64,000 bases of DNA from Lutraria lutraria (GCA_964023205.1 OZ026835.1:20287817-20351816); one strand, 5' to 3'; shown: positions 35,914 to 50,900, counted from the stretch's first letter. Numbers and translations are program-made. The notes: a model not told the origin generated them from the letters alone.

Positions 35914-38900
35914 GTAGGGTTACTAAATTATTACTATGAGTACATTCATTTTATTTACATGTACATTTTCACATATTTTCTTTTCAGTTATATAGTAAGA
36001 TTTGGGCCAGAATCGCGAATAATTCGGATTATGCAGATGCCGCGATTTCTGAGTGAAATGATTTTTTAGAGGTCATTCTCATTATTTTCTAAAACAAAAA
36101 CTAATGGCAGTGTTAGGAATATGAATTAGTAAATAGGAAACATTTGTAACAATAGAATCATCTCTAACTATTTTTATGCATATTGTTCAAAATATTCTGA
36201 AAACCGCAATAGATATAATAATCAGTTATTCAAAGTTCTTTGTCTGGACAACTAGCAATCGATTTCTAAATTAAAATTCGGTAAATCACAGGGTAAAGAC
36301 GGCATTGGTGCAGAATTTTATAAACATACATGCGACAATATAACTCCAATTTTACGTTGTTTAACAAAATATTAACGTCGGGTGAGTTCCCAGACGCATG
36401 GAGTCAGAGCGTTATAGTTCCTTTGTATAAATCAGGTGACAGAAATGAACCATCAAATTACCGCGGAATTTCACTGATCGATGTCATATACAAAATTTTC
36501 TCAAATGCAATAACAGAAAGATTAAATAAATGGATAAGCGAGTCAGATATCATCGATGAAGCACAAGCCGGGTTTAGATCTGGTTATTCTTGTGTTGATA
36601 ATATGTTCTCTCTCCAGTGTATGATACAAAAATATATTACTAGACCACAAGGTAGATTCTATGTATTATATGTAGATTTTCAGAAAGCGTTTGACTCGTT
36701 AGTTCATTATAAAATATTTTTAAACATTATAAATAAAGGTGCAAACGGAAATTTAATCAAGGTTTTGATGTCTATGTACACAAAATTAGAAAATTACGTT
36801 AAAACAACAGAACCACCTTTAGATGAAAACGGGCGGGAAAAGTTAACGTCACGTGATAAATTCTACGGTCCGTTTAAATGTAATATAGGTACAAGACAAG
36901 GTGATTTAAGCTCGCCGATAATATTTAGCCTTTACATAAACGATTTAGTCTCGCACTTACGACAAACATGTAACGGCGTCTTTATAACAAATGATATACC
37001 CGATATTCTTAGCTTGCTTTTTGCAGATGACGTCGCGTGCGGCGCAGACACCGTAAACAACCTCCAGTCACAATTAAATGCTATTTCAGATTTTTGTACG
37101 CAATCACAAATGACTGTAAATTTAAGAAAAACTGAAATAACCGTTTTCAGAAATGGCGGACCGCTCAGAAACAGTGAAAAATGGACATTTAACGGTACAA
37201 AAATAAACGTCACTTCTGTTTATAAGTATATGGGTCTTCTCTTTACACCAAAACTATCGTGGACCTCAGCTAAAGTAAAATTAGCAGCTCAGGCTAGAAA
37301 AGCCATAAATGCCATTAAACGCTATCAATTCCCTTTTGGTCAATTTTCCCATCGAGATATGTTTAAATTATTTGATTCAATGGTTGTTCCAATACTTACT
37401 TACGGCTCGGAATTGTGGGGTCATAGTTATTCCTCTGATATAGAAAAGGTTCAAGTTGAATTCTGTAGATATTTTATAGGTGTAAATTCATCTATTAATA
37501 ATTGTATGGTATTGGGAGAATGCGGACGTCTTCCACTATGTACAATTTACCACACAAAATGTATCAAATACTGGTGTAAATTGTTACATATGTCAGATTC
37601 GCGTTATCCTAAAAATTGTTATAAAATGTTAAGGTCGCATGATAATTTAGGTCGAAAAAATTGGGCTACAAATATAAAAGAATTACTATATAAATATGGC
37701 TTTGGATATGTTTGGATAAATCAGGATATTGGTGATTTAAATATGTTTATCTCTTCTTTTAAACAGCGTATAAATGACTGCATGAAGCAAAACTGGTCAG
37801 GTGAAGTATCAGCTTCTACGAGATGTGATACATATGTTACTTTTAAATCCTTACTGAATGTTGAAAAATATTTATGCATCGATATACCATTCTCATTTAG
37901 AAAATCACTTGCACGCTTCAGATGCTCAAACCATAAACTAAACATCGAACTAGGAAGACATTACGGAATAGAACGATCTGATAGAATATGTTTATATTGC
38001 TTCATTCACTTCAATCATTTGATATTAGAAAATGAATACCATGCATTCTTTATATGTCCAAAATATTCTGAAATAAGAGAACGATACTTATTTAATTGGT
38101 ATACTGGAAGATGTGATACTTTTGATTTTAAAAATTTAATGCGAAATGAAAATCGTGTTGTTTTAAAAAAAGTAGCACTATATGTTTCAAACCTAATGCA
38201 GTGCATTGATACATTACAATAGAATATCTTATGGCATTAAATTAGACAATTTACGTTTGTAGAAACGTATTCATATTTTAACTTTGGTGAGAAAATGTTG
38301 ACATATTTCCTATTTCATGAGATCATGGTACATCGTTATATGCTTATACTTGTTGTTCAGTATCCTTGAGACTTTTTCTTAAAATTTGCTGTGGACACAA
38401 CAATATATATTAAATAACTTTGTGAACATGTATATATATGTATGTATTTTGGGCCGGTGGCCTTTATTTACGAAATAAACTTGTACTTGTACTTGTACTT
38501 GACGTACGCAGGGACTATATTTGACATTGTGCCTCCATCTATATCTGTGTACGGATTTGCGGATGTCCACACGGCAAATATACGTTTTAGACCATCACCA
38601 GCTGAAGAAGCCAGTGTCGTTCAAGATCTACAGGACTGTGCTGTTCTCATTAATGATTGGATGAACAATAACAAATTGAAAATGAACAATTCAAAGACAG
38701 AGCTGATACTTTTTGGAAGTCGTGCACAGCTCAATAAGTGTAACACTACTGAAATCAATATATGTGGCCATGTCATTAAATAAAAAGTGTATAAGGTACA
38801 TGGGTGCTTTTTGGATGAGTCTCTAACTTTCAAAGACCATATCTAAAGAAAATGTAAAATTGTCATGCTGAATTATTTTAGGATTAAGAGCATTCGAAAA

Positions 38901-41900
38901 TATTTGCCCAAAGAAGCCACTGAAACTCTTGTTTTATCCTTGGTTATATCTCACTTAGATTATTGCAACGCCATTCTTTTTGGCATCTCTCAATCTGAAT
39001 TATCAAAACTTCAACGTATACAAAATATGTGTGCTAAACCGTTCCAAGTACGATAGTTCCAGAAATGCATTGTTTGATCTTCACTGGCTTCCCATTAAAG
39101 CACGAATACGATTTAAGATTTTAACATACATGCATAACTGTTCAGTAGGAAATGCACCATCTTATCTAACTGAAATATTGTCTCATGAAGTGTCAAAACG
39201 TACCTTAAGATCATTAGAATCATCTATTGGTTGTTATGAGGTTCCTTATAATAAGAACAAAACTTTTTCAGACAGAAGTTTCAGCATGATAGGTCCAACA
39301 TTTCGGAACGAATTACCTGTTAGTCTGAGACAATGTGATTCTGTGGACAGTTTCAAACGTTTATTTTGTTGTTTTGCGCTACAAAATGGTTGACATTTTC
39401 AGATATGTGTTGTTATTAGTTTGACATTTTTATTATAGGTATTAGAAGCATATCCAATCCTACCGACTACATGGGGTGTTATAATAGTTATAACTTCGTA
39501 CAAAAGAGAACTTATTTATCTACAAACAACAGCAGAATAAACTGCAAAGCGTTTTGCAAGCAACGGTCGTACAGATACGCTGGTACACACGTAAGGGAAA
39601 CTTCATATAGATACAATATTACAATCAAAGAATGTTAATACCTGAAACCGTTGTATTGCTGTGAAATGGTGTATGGACTTTGCTTAAGGCGGATTGTTGA
39701 AAACTTTTACATGACGGAATAATAAACTTGAGTAGGGAATGTATTTGACAATTATTAAAGGCGGTTTCGTTCTCATTTGGTCGTCCTTAGTATAAATGGA
39801 ATGTTGTTTTATTACGGAACCTTGAATCAACGAACTTTGTAACTTAGAGAGCGGGATTGCATTGTTTACTGTACACATTTATTTGTATGGTTCTTAAAAT
39901 TATTTTCATCACCGTTTCTAAACAATAAATAATTGAGAAAATAGACAAAACATCCAAAGAAATCAGTATGCTATATATGTATGCTTTAATTGATGATGAT
40001 TACATACATTCAAGGATTAAATTACTTGTATCAAATGTTTTAATCCACTATTTTAGGACGGCAAGAAATGTTTGTGCAGGGATAACCTTAATATATCTAC
40101 TACGTCAGATAAACTATGTACCGAACCATGTCCTATGTACAACGATGAGACATGTGGTGGAAGATCGGGTGTTCAAGTCTATGACACGTGGCGTATGTCT
40201 TAATGTTACCTTTACAGAACAATCTGTAAAAGCCGTTTCTCGAATATAAAGACAATAACGTAGTTTTTATTTATTTATTTATTTTATCGGATTTAACGCC
40301 ATTTTCAACATTATTTCAGTTATATCGTGGTGGGCAGTTATCCTAACCAGCATCCCTGGACTTCCTTTAGACCTTAACCTGTACCTATCACATTCAGTTT
40401 ACAAGCTAATACCAAGCTACCCAAAATAATTCAGAGGTGGGGGACAATTTAACATAGAAAGTCATATCTTCAGTCTTGTTTGTCACAGACAGTGTCAGCC
40501 TAGTCTGAATTTTGAACTCTTTGTTTATATGCGTCGTTTTAATTTGTGCAGTCACACATTGTATTATATAATTTATCTTTTGCCTGATATTCAGCATGTC
40601 GGAACGAGGCTTGGTGTAATGGCTCTGAATGTGAGGACATTGATGTAATAAATTATAGATGTAAATGTGAACCTGGCTGGACTGGGAAACACTGCACTGA
40701 AATCTTGACAACTGGTAACTTTATGCTTTATATACCCTCATTGTACAATCTTTATAATACTCACTCATGTAAATGTATACATTGTGTACGATTTTATTAT
40801 GTAAGTATTTTTATTTCAGATGTCTAAAATCTGTATAAATCATTCTGCTTTGTTCGTAAGTTTGTTTGTCTAACTGGTAATTACATATTATTTACTTATC
40901 CCAATACACCTGTATTATTGTATACATGGCATATGATTGGAAGATGTTACCAATAAGACATATATCACGTGTATCTTTTATCTTCACATTGTTCAATAGT
41001 CCCTTATAATGGATCTCACAATATCAACATTAACCAAGCAATAAAGAGTGAATAACTGTTAAGTGAGTTGTAATCTTGCTGTACAAGTTGAATTATCATC
41101 AACTTATAAAGTAAAAAACAAGTATAAACAGGTAAATGCATTATGCATTCTTTGCATTACCAACTGAGTACTGTTGCTTTGATCCAGTGCATTTATATGA
41201 CATAATCAAATTATTTAATTTTACTGTCAGCCAGCTGATTATAAGTTGCATTAATTGATACAATACTTCATTCAGTTATCATAATTGTGTAAACACAAAC
41301 GATCCGGAAAAAACTACATACCATTGACTTTTTATCTTGGATTTGTATGAAATAATAATTATTTTATAACAGAGCCATCAACTACAAGAACCACTATTTT
41401 AACGACAATCAGTTTGATTGTAAACATTTCATCCACGATTGTAGGACAAGAGACAGATGCCATGGCAACCCTGGAAAATACCACGTATAATAGTAACATG
41501 AAGTCTGAAGGCATATCACAGAAAGATAAAAGATGTAATCAAGAATATTTCAGATTCAGATTTGAATTGATACATAATAGAATGATGATGTTAATTCAAT
41601 AAAACCTCGATTATCCTAATCGTGTTGTCCGAAACTATGGATTATCCGAAATAATATTTCGGTCCCTTCGATTTCGGATAATCAAGGTTTTACTGTAATA
41701 ATGTAGCACCTTGAAAAATAACAGTACTTGGAGCAAAATAAGACATTTTTCTGTTTAAGCTTGATAAGATACGTAAGCAATACTGGTAGTTATTTCCGAA
41801 TACATAATTTATCATTTGACGATTAAATATTTGTTCTGCTTAAGTTTTCATTCATTATATTAGTAGTATATGGCGATACCCTGGGTACTAATCAACGTAA

Positions 41901-44900
41901 TTGGTACCCAGAAGTTTTCAAAATTGTGACAAATTAGGACAAATTGGAAATCAATGTTGTACCCCAAAATAGTATGAAATGGATTTTAGGAATGTTCTGG
42001 GTACTGTGTGTGTTTTGTACTGTATAGACTAAATATTTAGACAATGAGAGAATTTTCTTTCGAAAAGACATGGTGGCCCTGAAAAGGGCCGTTGGTGGTC
42101 CTGAAAAGGACCGTTGGTTGTGACTGTTAGTCGGATCTTCATTTCTTTATTTCTTTACCATACTTGCCCCGAGGTTGTTTCTCAAGATCATGTTTTCGTT
42201 TCTTCGTTTCTGTCATCTCCGGTTTCTTTTTGTCATGCTCCGGTTTCTTTTTCTCATGCTCATGTTTTCGTTTCTTTGAATCATACATAAACTGTACAGG
42301 TACAATCATTTCTTGTGGCTTAAACCGTACTTCTTGATTTTTCATGAGTCTGACCATCTCTTGCATGACTTGATTCATCTGTACCATTTCTTCCTTGATA
42401 CCTTGTAGAACAGACAACCCCGTTGTAGGCTTTGTATCACCCATTGTATTAGACTGTTTATCCGTCATAAGCTGTGTATTCGCCATAGAGGGCTGTGTAT
42501 TCGTCATAGTGGGTTGTACATCTACCATAGACTGTGTATTCGTCATAGGTTGTATAGGCTGTGTATTCGTCATAGTGGGTTGTACATCTACCATGGGTTG
42601 TGTATTCGTCATAGTGGGTTGTACATCTACCATGGGTTGTATCGGCTGTACATCTACCATAGGCTGTACATCTACCATGGACTGTTGACTGTATTGGCTG
42701 TACAGTGGTTGACTGTATTGGCTGTACTGTGGCTGCCTATACTGTAGTTGACCGTACTTTGGCTGGTTGTACTTCGGCTGGTTGTAATGCATACCCGCAT
42801 TCGGGTCTATCAGCTCAGATGATTCTAGTGCTTCTCTCAATATATCGTATGGCATGTTGAAGGACTCCATGCTAGATAATGAAAAAATAGTGTCTGCGCC
42901 GGGGGTATTTATACTTTTTGCCTGCACGCGCCAGTGTTCTATTAGGTCAAGGTCAATTGTGAGAAGTTTTTTTGAATACGTGTGACACTTCAAGTTTTTA
43001 CAAGTGTGACACTTCAAGTTTTTTTAACAAGTGTTTGACACGTCAAGGTCAAGGTTATATTGTAGATATGCTTTGTACACATTATACAATCACAGCAATT
43101 TGAATACTGTACACATTATACTATCACAGCACTTTGCAGACTGTACACATTATACTATCACAGCAATTTGAACACTGTACACATTATACTATCACAGCAC
43201 TTTGCAGACTGTACACTTAATACTATCACAGCACTTTGCAGACTGTACACTTAATACTATCACAGCAATTTGAATACTGTACACATTATACTATCACAGC
43301 AATTTGAACACTGTACACATTATACTATCACAGCAATTTGCAGACATTTGTTGAAAATGATTGTACATCACATACTAACACTTATATTTGTGGGGGAAAT
43401 ACTTTGTACAATCACAGCACTTATATTTGTTGAAAATGATTGTACACATCATACTATCACTTATATGTGTAGGAAATGTTTAACTTACCTCACACCGTCT
43501 ATTTGTATTTGGTGTTATCAGATAGGAATGTAAATATACTAGTAATATTGACAATATGAGAGTGATTCTTTCTGAATTGTATGGGGGCCCTGAAAAGGGC
43601 CGTTGGTGGTCCTGAAAAGGACCGTTGGTGCTTGTATGGGGATTAATGGCGTTGACCGCATCTCCCCATACAAGCAGGACACCACTTGTCCCATTTCTGG
43701 ACATCCTTGGGGTCCGGTGTAGGTTGGTAGAGGTTCGAAGGAACCTCTACCAGTTCATCTTCCCAGTTCTCTGGGGTTGATTCTTGAGGGGTATCCCCCC
43801 AGTCCTCTTCCCCAGAGCTGACCACAACCTCCTCTGCGAACTTCTTCCCCTCTCTCAGGGTCTTCACCTCCAACCTCAACTCTTCTAACTGCATCTCCAG
43901 TTGTTCAATATACAACCCTAAGGTTGTATACTTTCTCTTAATAATGTTAAGCGTGCGTTGCGACATCTTGATACAGAATGAAATTAGATCAAGGCAAGGT
44001 CACTGACTCTCATATGATACAAGGACTCTGATTGGTCCATTTTAACAGTATTTCATTGGTCCATTTTAACGGTATTTCATTGGTCTATTTTACTGGCATT
44101 TCATTGGTCTGTTCTAGGTCAGTGTTTTTCTCATGTTCCATAGCTCATTTATGTTTCATGATTCAACATGGGCAACTGCTTGAAAAGTTCTTCTGATGAA
44201 CCTGAACAAGAAGATGTTTGGGTGGTCAAGATGGGTAATTTGTACCCAGACTTGTCTGAATTCCAAGATGCATGTGTAGAAGTGAAGATGGATATCAAGA
44301 TGGGTAATTTATACCCTGACCTTGCCATCTTTTATGATGAGGATTTGAGAGCCAACTATTGGCGATACCTATTTCTTGCAGAAATGCAATGAATTACCCA
44401 ACGGCCCTTATTAGGGCCACCATATGTGTTAGATTCGTTTTGTTTCTCAAGCAAAGACAAAAGCATATTACATTGTCTATCATTTTATTTTTGAAAACAT
44501 TTATAAAGTACAACAAAGTACAACACAATACAACTCACTTAGTCTCCAATTTATACACAATTGACCAACACATTGTCCAATACATTGTCCAACACATTGT
44601 CCAACACATTGTCTGGATTACACAAAGTCACTCACAGTTTTTGTTGGATTCTTTTTGTATTTACGTTTTTTCTTACTCTGTTCTGCGTCCTGTAGATCGA
44701 CCTGTTCACCTTGTTTCTTAGGACAGTCTGCGATGAAATGTCCTTGTTCATGACAATAAAAACATTCATTGTTGAAGGGTTCCGTACAGCTTGTAGAATA
44801 ATGTCCTTTCTTTCCACAACGATAACACTTGATATGATCTCATGTTACATTTTTCTGTCCACAGAGCTGATCCGCTAAGTTGTTAAGCTCTTTAATTTTC

Positions 44901-47900
44901 TTCTTTAATGAATACATCAAAGTTTGATCTCGGTTCTCTTCAACTTGGTTCATTTTAGGATCGCTCATGTTGAAATGATAAAAAACGGACGGAGCGTACG
45001 TCTTTTATAGAGTGTCACGCGTTGTGACCTTGAACCCGAAGTATAAAAAACGGCGGAGAAGTTTTAAGATCATAATCATGTCAGATACCGACAGTACTAG
45101 TGGTGAGGATGAACCTCCAACTAAACGAAGTAAGTTTGAGCCTGTGCGCGACTATTATGACATACAGTCACGCATGGAAAGAAAGTCAAGGAAATTCAAG
45201 ACTCAATCTAGAGTATATGATGTGACATTTCAACCGTATAATCAATCGTTTGAATTTACAAACAGGTTGTTTAATGATATGATGGATCAGCTCTACAAGA
45301 GATGTGAAGTGAAGTCGAATGATCGAGTTCGAGTATCTATTCTACATCCTGATTTGGACTTTGGAATACATGTTCCGTTTAATAGGGCATCTCGTATTAG
45401 TGGAGATACATTGTTGGATGAAATTGAACGTGTGGCACAAAGTAACCGTCAATTTAAAATTCATGATGGGGCGGCACAGATGGAAATTACGCATATTGCT
45501 ATGCCACAGGGAACCGGAAAGAAAACGTTTAAAGCACCAAACTTATTCAGTATGCGGAAGTCAAAGACAAGTGTTGTGTGTATTGACAATAGTAAAGACT
45601 CTATGTGTTTAGCTAGATCGATTGTGGTAGGACGGTGTAAAGTACATGAAAATCAAACCCCGGAATGGAAAAAACGATGGGGTTATATACGTCGCTCTAA
45701 GAAAAATCTTCAAAAATACGAAGCTGAAGCATTGTTGAAGCAAGTGGGTATTTCATCGGATCAGTCGTGTGGTATAGAAGAATACCAAAAACTACAGGAC
45801 TATCTCTATCCCAGCTACGTGATTAAAATCCATCCACAACATTATGGAAGTGAATTGTTATTCAAACCACCTGCTATGACTGAAAAAAGTCGTGTGATTC
45901 ATATCTTTCACCATGATAATCATTATGACTGTATCGTATCCATCACCGGATTTCTCGGACGGGGTTATTATTGTGAATGGTGCGATATCAGTTATGATCA
46001 CCGTGAAGGACACCAGTGTAGCCATATTTGTCAGTGTTATGCTCACACCCTGTGCCCAGCAGGACAATCTATAAGATGTCCAGATTGTCGTCGCCTATTC
46101 CTGAGTCAGGCATGTTTTGACAATCATAAAACAAAAACGGGAAAACAACGTAAAACCATTTGTGAATCCGTATGGAATTGTAAGAAATGTGGGCAAAAGG
46201 TGATTGAAACGAAACGGAGTCACGTTTGCCCAGGGACAAAGAAATGCAGGTGTTGTAAAGCCATAGTAGGACCAGATCATGACTGTTACATTCCAACGTA
46301 TGAACCACCCGATAGAAAACAACCAGAAGTACCATTCATCTTTTTTGATTTTGAATGTCGTTTTGATTCTGGAGAACATATCCCTAATTTTTGTGTGGCT
46401 CAACGTGCTTGTGGTGACTGTATGTGTAAGTCAGTGAAAGCTCCATGTGAGTATTGTGAAGAGGTGAATGAAGCCAGACAAATGACATTCCGTGGTGAAA
46501 ATACGTTACAACAATTCTGTACTTGGCTATTTCTCCCTACCCATCGAGGATCGACAGTGATAGCCCACAATGCTCAAGGCTATGACGCTCAGTTTATTCT
46601 TAGATATGTGCTCACTCAGGGGACGGCGAAACCCCAGTTGATTATGAATGGTAGTAAAATCATTCAATTGAGAGTGCATGGAATACGCATGATTGACTCC
46701 CTCAGTTTCCTGAGTATGCCTCTCTCCGGTTTTCCCAATACATTTGGACTGACCGAGTTAGCCAAAGGATGGTTTCCATTCTATGCAAACACCCTGGCGT
46801 ATCAAGATTATGTGGGACCTTATTTGCCGCTACACTTTTACAAACCGGATAGTATGAAACCAGAGCGACGTGAAGAGTTTTTAACCTGGTACAATGAAAG
46901 AAAAGGTGACGTATTTGATTTTCAAAAGGAAATGGAGAAATACTGTCAATCGGATGTGGACATTTTAAGACGCGGGTGTGGAGAATTTCGTCAACAATTA
47001 TTGGAAAGTGATCAAATAGATCCATTTACCGAAGCTACCACATTAGCTCAAGTGTGTAACAAAGCCTGGCGCAAAAATTCCATGCCACCTCATAGTTTAG
47101 CCGTGATTTCGGATGCCGGGTATCCCAATAAAACCCGGTATTCCATGAAAGGCATACGTTGGCTACAAATGATGGCTGTCACCGAAGAGATACATATTCG
47201 GCATGCCTTGAATAACAAAGGCGAAGTCAAAATTGGACCTTATTACGTGGATGGCTATTGTCAAGAGACCAACACCGTGTATGAATTCATGGGATGTTGG
47301 TACCATGGGTGCCCCACCTGTTTTCCTAACCGAAGTACCATTAATCCGTATACTTTGAGAAGCATGCAACAGGCCTATCACGATACGTATAAACGACTGG
47401 AGTCTTTGAAAGAACAGGGGTACCCTGTTGTGGTCATGTGGGAATGTGAATTTGATCAGCGTTGTCAAAAGGATCCTGCCTATAAGACAAGAGTGGAACG
47501 ATTCTATCATGGTCAAGAACCGATACAACCCAGGGAAGCTTTGTTCGGAGGTCGTACGAATGCCGTTCGACTGTATCATGAAGTAGACAACGACCAAGAA
47601 ATCAAATATGTGGATATTTGTTCTCTCTATCCGTATGTGAACAAGTACAGGTCTTATCCGATAGGCCATCCAGTGATCATGAGTCAAGAACAAATTGATC
47701 AACAGCATATTGAGAAATACAAAGGACTGATTAAATGCCGTGTTCTACCCCCGCAAGATTTATGGATGCCTGTCTTACCCATACACTGTAATAGCAAAAT
47801 GGTGTTTACGCTATGCCGTACTTGTGCTGAGAAGGAGATGGATTATTGTACACATTCCCCGTATGAACGGTTCTTGTATGGCACATGGACTCATGTTGAA

Positions 47901-50900
47901 TTGGCTAAAGCTATTGCTTTAGGCTATCAAGTATCAAAAGTGTATCATGTATGGCACTGGGATGAATGGAGTACGGACGTCTATCGGCAATACATTGACA
48001 AATACTTGAAAATGAAACAAGAGGCTAGTGGATATCCTCCAGGGGTGGATACGGAAGAGGCTCAAGATAAATTTAAACAAGATTATTTTGAAGCTGAAGG
48101 AATTCGTTTGCAACAGGTGGAGAAAAATCCAGGAAAACGAGCTTTTGCCAAAACCATGCTGAATTGTCTCTGGGGCAAAAATGCTCAAACTAACCTCTTG
48201 CCTAAAACAGAGTATGTTCATCGATTGGACCAGTTCTACGGAATACTGAACGATCCTAAAAAGTCTGTGAAATATGTAGAGTGTTTTGATCATGATGAAT
48301 TCATGTTAATGAATTACACTGATGAATCGGACAAAGCAGACCCTCATTCATCAGCCAATCCTGGGGTGGCTTCATTTGTGACGGCTTATGCTCGATTAGA
48401 ACTGTACAAAGTGCTTGAACCTCTAGGAAAGAGAGTACTGTATTTTGACACAGACAGTTGTATGTACATTCATGACCCTGATGGCTATAATGTTCCTATT
48501 ATCTCCAGTCGATTGGGAAAATGGACAGATGAGGTACCAAAGGGTCGTATTGTGAGATATGTCGCTTTAGGTCCAAAGAACTATGGCTATGAATACATTG
48601 AAAACGGTGAACTCCATCAAAATTGCAAAGTGAAAGGCATTACGTTAGACTACAATGCCACTCAACAAGTGAATTTCAATACGATGGTGGATTGTGTGAA
48701 AGACAGACACCATTATTCGACCGTAGTTGAATATGCTTCTCGGATTAAACGTCATAAGGACAGAACCGTGACCAGTGAGAAACAAGTCAAAACATTTCGT
48801 TCGGTGTATACCAAACGTATTGTGGTCGAGAATCATATGACTGTGCCTTATGGTTATCTACATGACTGACCTTGACCTTTTAGGTAATGACTAGAACAAG
48901 TCATCTAAAAGTCATTATTCATAAAGACATGGATTGGATACCCTTACTACCGATAGAGCTGAGACTTAAAATTTATCGTTATGTCATATGGGCTAACGCT
49001 AAAACATGGAAGATGGAGTTAGTGCACACATGGGCTACTCATAATGCTATACATAGCTTACAACATACAAATCATCGACGGATAGAGAGACTGTTGAAGG
49101 ATGTAGGTGATCGCCAGGACTTGTCATTCAACCAAAAATTACCGATTCTACGAAAACTGAATGTGGTACAACAAAGCTTAGATCGTATGTTATCTACGAC
49201 ATGGGATTTTTTAATCCACGATGCTAATTTGAGCGACGTATCTGCCTTAGCTAACAATTTTCGTTCTACCCCCAATGTGATATGGTTCAGTATGGCTGAA
49301 GAGGACAATGGGAGATCTCACCCCGGATGGCGTCCGTATTCACAGTTTAAAATACGTGGTATCATGGTATTTAAGAGACAGGTACCGTTCACTCATGTTA
49401 TTCATATTCTACAGTATCGTGCCGTGTTCTATAAATTAAGGCATCGCTTAAGAGAAGTCAAAGACGAGATTGAAGCCGTTCATGCGAATCGACCTAGAAT
49501 AGTGATTTGTTCAGGAAATATTCAATTATGGTTAAACCATCTAGACGATTTATAAGTTTATATTACATTTTGGACTTTGAGCTGTATACGGATACGTTAT
49601 ACAGTATTGTACAAGATGACCTTGTCAAGGTCAAGGACATTCGCGCGTGGATTCTGAATCCTCACACGTTTGAACTATTTAGACAGATGATTCGTGATGC
49701 TATGATCAGTGCACACTTAGACTTGAAAGCTATCCATCGAGACGATTGGAATACTTATGTATGTAACGATAGAGTGATTCACACGATTCGAGAATGGAAC
49801 AGTTTGATATTATGAACCATACCCTGTTGAGAAAAGCATTGGTATTTGCTTATCGTATGAAGATACCTGAAGGTCATCATTCTCTGGAATGGATTCGACA
49901 ACAGTTGAGTACACCAGACATGTTTGAAGAAATGAAACATGGACTTCATGTGATGAATTCATTTTATAAACAATCAGTACCCATGGACTTGAGTGAAACG
50001 GATTGGTTCAAACAGGTGGTGAACAATGACTCTGTGTTAACATTTCTGAGTCAATTTGGACATTCAGAATGTGTGTTTGAATTTTCTGACAAACTGTTGT
50101 TACCCTTACATGACATGTGTTGTTCTTGTTGTGATTATTCTTGTACTCATACATAAACTTGTTACACAAATAAATAAAATGTTTTTCTTCCAATAGTGTT
50201 AGTTGTGATTTTCACGTCATGGAGTCCAGTTTACTTTTTAAGCATCCTTGCAATATGTTTATCGCAGGCCCTAGTGGCTCTGGTAAAACACAATTCGTAA
50301 AAAAGGTGTTGGAATACAAATCAGATTTGTTTCAAGTAGTACCTGAGCGTATTGTATGGTGTTACAAAGAATGGCAAGTAGCCTATGCACAATTACAAGA
50401 ACAAGAACCTAGTATTCGGTTCATACAGGGGATACCTGACGAGGATGAAGAGATAGTAGAGGATACATCCATTCCTCATTTAATTATATTTGATGACATG
50501 CTTGGTGATAAAGATGAAGAGAAAATCAAATTATGGTTTACACGAAAAGGTCACCATCGTAATGCTAGTGTGATCTACATTACACAAAACATGTTTCAAC
50601 AATCGAAAGCCAGTCGTACCCTGAGTTTAAATGCACATTACATGATCTTATTTCAAAACACAAGAGATAAAGGACAAATCAAAGTGTTGGCGAATCAAAT
50701 TCAATTGCCACACTTGTTACCCGCTTATCAAGATGCTATCTCTACACCTCATGGGTATTTAGTGATTGACTTTCACCCTCAAACACCAGACAGTTATCGG
50801 TTAAGAACAGATATTTTTCATCACTGGATCACTGGAGAAAAACGTGGGCCAGTTGTGTATATATAAACATCGTTTACTCATATAAGATCATTCAGTCATC

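Larger units (their letters stand above)
41862..42118 (+). repeat. Polinton left terminal inverted repeat
   Basis: 257 bp, starts AG, no mismatch to the right TIR seen by eye. Its inner end contains two histone-type stem-loops (minus strand) and the downstream purine element. Confidence 0.95.

Noticed and set aside
42075..42112. Hairpins as bacterial-type rho-independent terminators
   Set aside because: Eukaryotic context, no U tract, and the loop plus flanks match the histone mRNA consensus much more specifically.
44840..44842. TGA as a selenocysteine codon in the zinc-knuckle ORF
   Set aside because: No SECIS-like structure noticed and the position is not a catalytic or zinc ligand. A nonsense change is simpler.
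47163..47708. Minus-strand 181-codon ORF
   Set aside because: Antisense to intact PolB motifs and without recognisable features.
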